Positions 59,613 to 64,000 of a DNA stretch of 64,000 nt are shown one piece after another (position 1 is the first letter of the stretch; each line of letters starts with the position of its first letter). Made by a program: the position numbers and the translations under genes. A model generated the notes under the pieces. It was not told where the DNA came from, made no database searches, and saw nothing but the letters and a program-made list of their open reading frames with translations. The DNA lies in assembly GCA_044507775.1 (NCBI GenBank), contig JBIQIY010000011.1, positions 62,001 through 126,000 on the forward strand. Direction: 5' to 3'. Origin of the DNA: Chryseosolibacter sp044507775. Its GTDB lineage: Bacteria > Bacteroidota > Bacteroidia > Cytophagales > Cyclobacteriaceae.

Positions 59613-61904
59613 ATGAAAATGTATTCTGTACTCGGCACATTAAAGAAAGTTGCTGCCTATACCATTCTCTCACTAATGCTCATCCGGTGCGCCGACGAAG
59701 AATTTCTGACGAGCACTGACTCAATCACAATGTCAGCCACCATCAACACGACAACGACAGGTATCACAATGTTGACCGATTGTCTCTCCTGCGCATACGT
59801 TGTACCTGCCGATAACAACATCATCGATGGCGCCCGGCTCGGTCTCAAACCGGGTGACGTCATCGGCCTCAGTGCAAACATCAAATACGGAAATCTGATC
59901 TTCCGCAATATCATCGGAACAGCAGAGAACCCGATCGTCATCCGGAATTGCGGCGGAGTCGCACGTATCGACGCAACCGGTAAACCGGATGGATTGAAAA
60001 CTGAAAACAGCAAGTATTTCCGGATCACCGGTGGCAACGCGGATCAGGTATACGGCATCAAGATAATCGGCGGCCACATGAGCCTCAACCTTACTAAACT
60101 GAGCACCAACTTTGAAGTTGATCATATTGAAATCACCAACTCCGGGTTTGCAGGCATCATGGCCAAAACCGATCCGAGCTGCGACGCGGCTACATGGCGT
60201 GGTAACTTCGTGATGAAGGACGTTGCGCTGCATCATAACGCGATCTCCGCCACCGGTGGCGAAGGCATTTACGCCGGCAACTCATTCTTTACGGGCATGA
60301 GCACCCCGTGCGGAACGAAGCTTCCACATGAGATCCACAATATCTCTATCTACAGCAATATCATCAAGAATACAGGTTGGGACGCTATTCAGCTTGGATG
60401 CGCTACCAAGGGTGCCAGCATACACGGAAACACTATCGAGAATTTTGGCACGATGAACGAGGCCGCGCAAAACAACGGCATCCAGATCGGATCCGGCACC
60501 GGAGGAAGTTGTTACAACAACCTGATCCGCAAGGGAACGGGCAACGGAATGATCGTCCTGGGACTTGGCGATAATATCATCTACAACAATATAATTGATC
60601 AGGCCGGCGGACACGGTATCTTTTGTGACGAACGCTACACTCCCGGTTCGGGCTTCAAGTTCGTGAACAATACCATCATCAATCCAAAGGGGGATGGTAT
60701 CCGCATCTATGCAGAGCTTGTACCGATGAACGCCATTATCAACAACATCATTTCAAACCCGGGAAGCTATTCGACATACGTCTATCCGCGGACCCCGTCC
60801 GACGCGTTCGTTTACAAGCTAAGCAAAGACGTGAAGATCGAGATGGCTAACAACTTCTTCACGACGACGACGGATTCCCTGCGAGTGGTTGATTTGGCGG
60901 CGCCGAACTATCGCCTCGAGCTTACTTCACCCGTTATCGACCAGGGCCGCGATCCTTCCGCCTATTGCCAGGTCACCACCGACTTCTACAACAAGCCAAG
61001 GCGCCGGGGCGCCGGAGTAGACATCGGTGCTGTTGAAAACGCCACCCTTGCGGCACCGAATAGTATTCCTGTCGCGAATGCGGGGCCTGATATTACGTTA
61101 ACGCTGCCGAGCAATTCAGCAACACTCGTCGGAACGGCACGTGACGCGGACGGCTCCATCGTCGCCTACCACTGGAGTCAATACGGAGGACCGCCGGTGA
61201 CGATCGGAAATTCGAACAGCGCGACTGCAACACTCAGTGGACTGACAGAAGGCCAGTACTATTTTAAGCTCACGGTCACAGACGACGAAGGAGCAACCGA
61301 TGGCGATAACATCCTGGTGAATGTGATTGCTGCGCCTAACGTCCCTCCTATTGCGAACGCCGGAAGCGATGAAAGTCTTACACTTCCGCTGAACACCATC
61401 CGCCTTCGCGGATCAGCTACTGATACCGATGGTACCATCGTGTCTTATCAGTGGACTCAATATGGAGGCCCGAGCGCAGAGATCGCAGGGGCGAATACCC
61501 CGACGCCCTTCGTTACGGTGCGTGAGAGCGGCAATTACTATTTTCGCCTGACAGTGAAAGACAATCGAGGCGATACACACTATGATAACATGCTCCTCCG
61601 TGTAACGGGCGTGATGCCCGTGAACAAGCCGCCCACCGCCAATGCGGGGCGTGATTACACGCTCACCCTTCCAACCAATTCCGTAAAACTTCTGGGTAGC
61701 GGATATGACTCTGACGGCAAGATAACTTCGTACAAGTGGACTCAGTATGGCGGAGAAAGAACTTATATAGCCGGCGAGAATACGCCGACGGCATCCTTGA
61801 CCGGATTGAAAGCAGGAGAATACTACTTCCGCTTGACTGTAACGGACGATGACGGTGCGACAGCCTATGACAATGTGCTCGTACGTGTTGTCGAAAACCT
61901 CTAG
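59613..61904 (+). CDS. Right-handed beta-helix lipoprotein with three C-terminal PKD domains, paralogue 2
   Basis: 763 residues with a short signal and lipobox-like LMLIRC. The first ~470 residues are the shared N-terminal module and beta-helix (CAYVVPADNNIIDGARLGLKPGDVIGLSANIKYGNLIFRNI...). The final ~290 residues hold three PKD-type domains of ~90 residues, each near ANAGxDxTLTLPxNS and YxWTQYGGP. PKD domains often bind carbohydrate or other surface proteins. Only this paralogue carries them, so it may be a longer, reaching form (inference). Confidence 0.86.
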   Translation: MKMYSVLGTLKKVAAYTILSLMLIRCADEEFLTSTDSITMSATINTTTTGITMLTDCLSCAYVVPADNNIIDGARLGLKPGDVIGLSANIKYGNLIFRNIIGTAENPIVIRNCGGVARIDATGKPDGLKTENSKYFRITGGNADQVYGIKIIGGHMSLNLTKLSTNFEVDHIEITNSGFAGIMAKTDPSCDAATWRGNFVMKDVALHHNAISATGGEGIYAGNSFFTGMSTPCGTKLPHEIHNISIYSNIIKNTGWDAIQLGCATKGASIHGNTIENFGTMNEAAQNNGIQIGSGTGGSCYNNLIRKGTGNGMIVLGLGDNIIYNNIIDQAGGHGIFCDERYTPGSGFKFVNNTIINPKGDGIRIYAELVPMNAIINNIISNPGSYSTYVYPRTPSDAFVYKLSKDVKIEMANNFFTTTTDSLRVVDLAAPNYRLELTSPVIDQGRDPSAYCQVTTDFYNKPRRRGAGVDIGAVENATLAAPNSIPVANAGPDITLTLPSNSATLVGTARDADGSIVAYHWSQYGGPPVTIGNSNSATATLSGLTEGQYYFKLTVTDDEGATDGDNILVNVIAAPNVPPIANAGSDESLTLPLNTIRLRGSATDTDGTIVSYQWTQYGGPSAEIAGANTPTPFVTVRESGNYYFRLTVKDNRGDTHYDNMLLRVTGVMPVNKPPTANAGRDYTLTLPTNSVKLLGSGYDSDGKITSYKWTQYGGERTYIAGENTPTASLTGLKAGEYYFRLTVTDDDGATAYDNVLVRVVENL

Positions 61905-62342
61905 CGGTTTGAAGGAATCCATGTAGTCATGGGTTCCTTCCTTACTGCCGGTTAGACGTCGTGTAACTTTTGGGACGTGTTTTAAAAAAAATTGCCGCTG
62001 GCCGAAAAAAGCATTTTGAAGCAGCAGCCAATAAAAAAGCTAAAAGTCTGTCTCGTCGCCTTACCCTTAACCCGTATTAACGAAAAGCCAAATCCCACCC
62101 TTTTCGTTTTTTCTCCTGCCCTTTCTTACACGACTGGCCAATCAGAATCAAGCGAGCAGCGACGACGCTATTTATGAACTTCATTTGTATTCTGTAAAAA
62201 GTAAACCACGAGGAAATGAAGTAAAAGCAGAATCAACGGGTCTTGGACGCTTTAATCCCGAACTCTGCCAAAAATTTATCTAACCTGAAAATGCAGGGCC
62301 AACTGTTCCTGGCAGACCCCTGTGCTTCGCAAACTACCAAGG
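61905..62342. other. Intergenic region before beta-helix paralogue 3
   Basis: 438 bp with no convincing gene or RNA apart from the hairpin at 61912-61939. A TAACTTTTG stretch near 61964-61972 resembles a promoter element but lies ~370 bp from the next start. A short frame at 61992-62177 shows no recognised features and is not reported as a gene. Confidence 0.5.
61912..61939 (+). terminator. Hairpin after beta-helix paralogue 2
   Basis: A 12-bp stem AAGGAATCCATG / CATGGGTTCCTT with one G:U pair and a 4-nt loop, 7 bp after the stop. There is no long T-run, so it may stabilise the message end or be a weak terminator. Confidence 0.6.
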
Positions 62343-63785
62343 ATGACGAAAACCCACACTTTTTTCAAAGGGCTTCAGACAATGAGCCTTGCACTGGCGA
62401 TTTGCTCCATTTTTTTCCAGTGCGCCGATCAGGAGATCCTTCCGATTCGTCCCAATCCACATCCCCCTTTAAAGGATTCAGTCGCCACCGAAAAAATTGA
62501 CTCTGCTGCCCTGCTCCCGGCGGAATGCAAAGAGTGCACCTATGTTGTGCCGGCTGGCGTAAAGGTGATCGATGGCAAAGCCCTTCGCCTGAAACCGGGG
62601 AGTATCATCGGACTGAGCAGCGCCATCAAGTACCGGTCACTCGAGTTTCATAATATCGTGGGAACAAAAGAACAGCCCATCATCATCAAAAACTGTGGAG
62701 GCACGGCGAATATTACAGCGGATGATCCATGGCATGCTATCAAGACACAAGACAGCAAATACTTCCGAATCACCGGTGGTTCAGTCGAAAGCGTGTACGG
62801 CATCAAGGTTCAGGGGGGAGAAATGGGACTCAAACTCGATGGCTTCAGCACCAACTTTGAGATCGATCACGTAGAAGTTTCGAACGCCACGTTCGCAGGC
62901 CTGATGGCCAAAACCGATCCAACCTGTGATAATGCAACACTGCGGGGAAACTTTACCATGTATGACGTACTGATTCATGATAACTATGTTCATCACACTG
63001 GAGGCGAAGGATTTTACATCGGCAATTCGTTCTGGGACGGGATGAACCTCGGATGCGGAAAAAGACTTCCCCATGAGATCAAGGGACTCAAGGTCTACAA
63101 CAATATTGTTTCGAACACGGGCTGGGAAGGTATACAAGTGGGATGCGCCATCTCCGGCACCGAGATCTATAACAATACAGTGAAGAACTATGGCACCGCG
63201 AACATACCTCACCAGAACAACGGCGTGCAGATAGGCTCGGGAACGGGTGGAGTGTTCCGCGACAACCTTATCAAGAAAGGGACTGGAAACGGACTGATCG
63301 TCATGGGAACAGGTGACAATATGATCTACAATAACATTATCGTCGATGCGGGCGAAAACGGGATTTTTTGCGACGAGCGTTATACGCCGGGCGAAGGATT
63401 CAAGTTCATCAACAATACCATTCTCAATCCAAAGAATGACGGCATCAGGTTGTACGCTGAATTGGTTCCCATGAATACCATTCTCAATAATATCATTGCT
63501 AATCCCGGAAGCTATGCATCGTACGGAGAAGGGCGCACCATAAAGGATTCATTCGTCTATCTGCTAAGCACAAATGTGAAAGTCCGGCTTGACAACAATA
63601 TGTACGCCGCTTCGGTGAAAGAGTTGCAATTTGTCGATCCCTCAAAGGACAACTATCGGCTGAAGCCGAACTCGCCTGCCATCAACTTCGGAAGGGACAT
63701 TTCGAAATACAAAATCGAACACGACTTCTACAGCGGAACAAGATTGCGCGGAGTCGCATACGATGCGGGTGCCAGCGAGTACTGA
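62343..63785 (+). CDS. Right-handed beta-helix lipoprotein, paralogue 3
   Basis: 480 residues from the ATG at 62343, preferred over a GTG at 62322 because AAGG precedes it. It has a signal-like stretch and a lipobox IFFQC. The shared N-terminal module (CTYVVPAGVKVIDGKALRLKPGSIIGLSSAIKYRSLEFHNI...) and the beta-helix extend to the end (GVAYDAGASEY). Domain order is the same as in paralogue 1, with Asn-rich turns (INNTILNPKNDGIRLY). Probably a surface polysaccharide-active or binding protein; active-site residues cannot be assigned by eye. Confidence 0.85.
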   Translation: MTKTHTFFKGLQTMSLALAICSIFFQCADQEILPIRPNPHPPLKDSVATEKIDSAALLPAECKECTYVVPAGVKVIDGKALRLKPGSIIGLSSAIKYRSLEFHNIVGTKEQPIIIKNCGGTANITADDPWHAIKTQDSKYFRITGGSVESVYGIKVQGGEMGLKLDGFSTNFEIDHVEVSNATFAGLMAKTDPTCDNATLRGNFTMYDVLIHDNYVHHTGGEGFYIGNSFWDGMNLGCGKRLPHEIKGLKVYNNIVSNTGWEGIQVGCAISGTEIYNNTVKNYGTANIPHQNNGVQIGSGTGGVFRDNLIKKGTGNGLIVMGTGDNMIYNNIIVDAGENGIFCDERYTPGEGFKFINNTILNPKNDGIRLYAELVPMNTILNNIIANPGSYASYGEGRTIKDSFVYLLSTNVKVRLDNNMYAASVKELQFVDPSKDNYRLKPNSPAINFGRDISKYKIEHDFYSGTRLRGVAYDAGASEY

Positions 63786-63806
63786 CAGCTGTTTCTCCCA
63801 ACAAAC

Positions 63807-63840
63807 GGACCTGGCAGCAATGTCGGGTCCTCTTTTTTTT
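63807..63840 (+). terminator. Rho-independent terminator after beta-helix paralogue 3
   Basis: GGACC (63807-63811) / GGTCC (63826-63830) with a short extended stem and loop, then TCTTTTTTTT. It lies 21 bp past the stop. Confidence 0.75.
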
Positions 63841-63880
63841 CCGGGTACGATTTTTTCGCGCCTTCCGGAAATCGTCAGCC

Positions 63881-64000
63881 ATGAATTTGCCGAAAGTCAT
63901 TATCAACGACAATTACGCTGATTTCCTGAAAGGAAAAGAGGTGGATGCGACAATCATATCGGAACGCGACACGATCGAAAAAGGTATGCATGTGATGGGT
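63881..64000 (+). CDS. Partial gene at the window end (40 codons seen), not recognised
   Basis: The ATG at 63881 opens a frame that runs to the window edge without a stop. The residues (MNLPKVIINDNYADFLKG, then EVDATIISERDTIEKG) show no signal peptide and no motif I can identify. It lies beyond a strong terminator, so it is a separate transcription unit. No function can be given from this fragment. Confidence 0.5.
   Translation, partial: MNLPKVIINDNYADFLKGKEVDATIISERDTIEKGMHVMG

Noticed and set aside
61992..62177. A 61-residue frame in the gap before beta-helix paralogue 3
   Set aside because: It shows no recognisable motif, no good start context and no promoter. It is reported as non-coding.

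Overview
The window comes from a chromosome of a Bacteroidota bacterium, most likely order Cytophagales (Chryseolinea/Ohtaekwangia-like; a guess from gene content, not a taxonomic search). The signs are type IX secretion (T9SS) type A and type B sorting domains, a T9SS plug protein, a SusC/SusD pair, DUF3276/PUR, DUF5103, DUF4302 and DUF2911 proteins, many SPII lipoproteins, few Shine-Dalgarno sequences, and promoter-like sites of the Bacteroidota type (TTG, 19-20 bases, TAnnTTTG). No rRNA, tRNA, insertion sequence, prophage or CRISPR array was seen.

Layout. 1-1.7 kb: end of a BlaI-type repressor coupled to a BlaR1-like M56 sensor peptidase. 1.75-7.2 kb (minus): alaS, gatB and a TlpA-like lipoprotein. 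7.4-12.05 kb (plus): two coupled M23 peptidases, a CapA-like protein, a MerR regulator and dprA; HMG-CoA lyase converges on dprA. 13.1-18.7 kb: a DUF1800/DUF1501 secretion pair with a barrel protein and a lipoprotein. 18.8-24.4 kb: murB, a 25-residue Lys/Ala peptide gene, a gene with a histone-like tail, dCMP deaminase, DUF2911 and an ABC-F ATPase. 24.4-28.5 kb (minus): lipoprotein/barrel genes, then an ECF sigma factor overlapping an anti-sigma-like barrel fusion. 28.6-35.3 kb: T9SS plug protein, an orphan Cas6-like gene, ychF, a PUR protein, DUF58, ferredoxin and an acyl-CoA reductase. 35.3-43.4 kb (minus): a 2594-residue T9SS type B repeat protein with a small coupled secreted protein. 44.4-47.9 kb: smc with a structured leader. 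48.5-57.0 kb: a SusC/SusD uptake operon with a zinc metallopeptidase lipoprotein, DUF4302 and Calx-beta lipoproteins. 57.4-63.8 kb: a tandem family of beta-helix lipoproteins (three full, one truncated).

How it fits together. Most of the window is core housekeeping: translation, cell wall, chromosome segregation and nucleotide metabolism. Between the housekeeping genes lie surface and secretion modules. The SusCD operon and the beta-helix lipoproteins look like an outer-membrane capture and processing unit. The sigma/anti-sigma pair and BlaI/BlaR1 are envelope-sensing circuits.

The least explained features are non-coding. Two intergenic loci 16 kb apart (31971-32314 and 47929-48370) carry the same family of 11-12 bp repeats. 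In each, one block has the repeats in one orientation and the next block has them reversed, so either strand's RNA could fold into a long hairpin. An orphan Cas6-type RNA endonuclease gene lies 1.3 kb from the first array; any link between them is speculation. Other notable signals are the palindromic leaders of alaS/M23 and smc, and the lysine-rich micro-gene.
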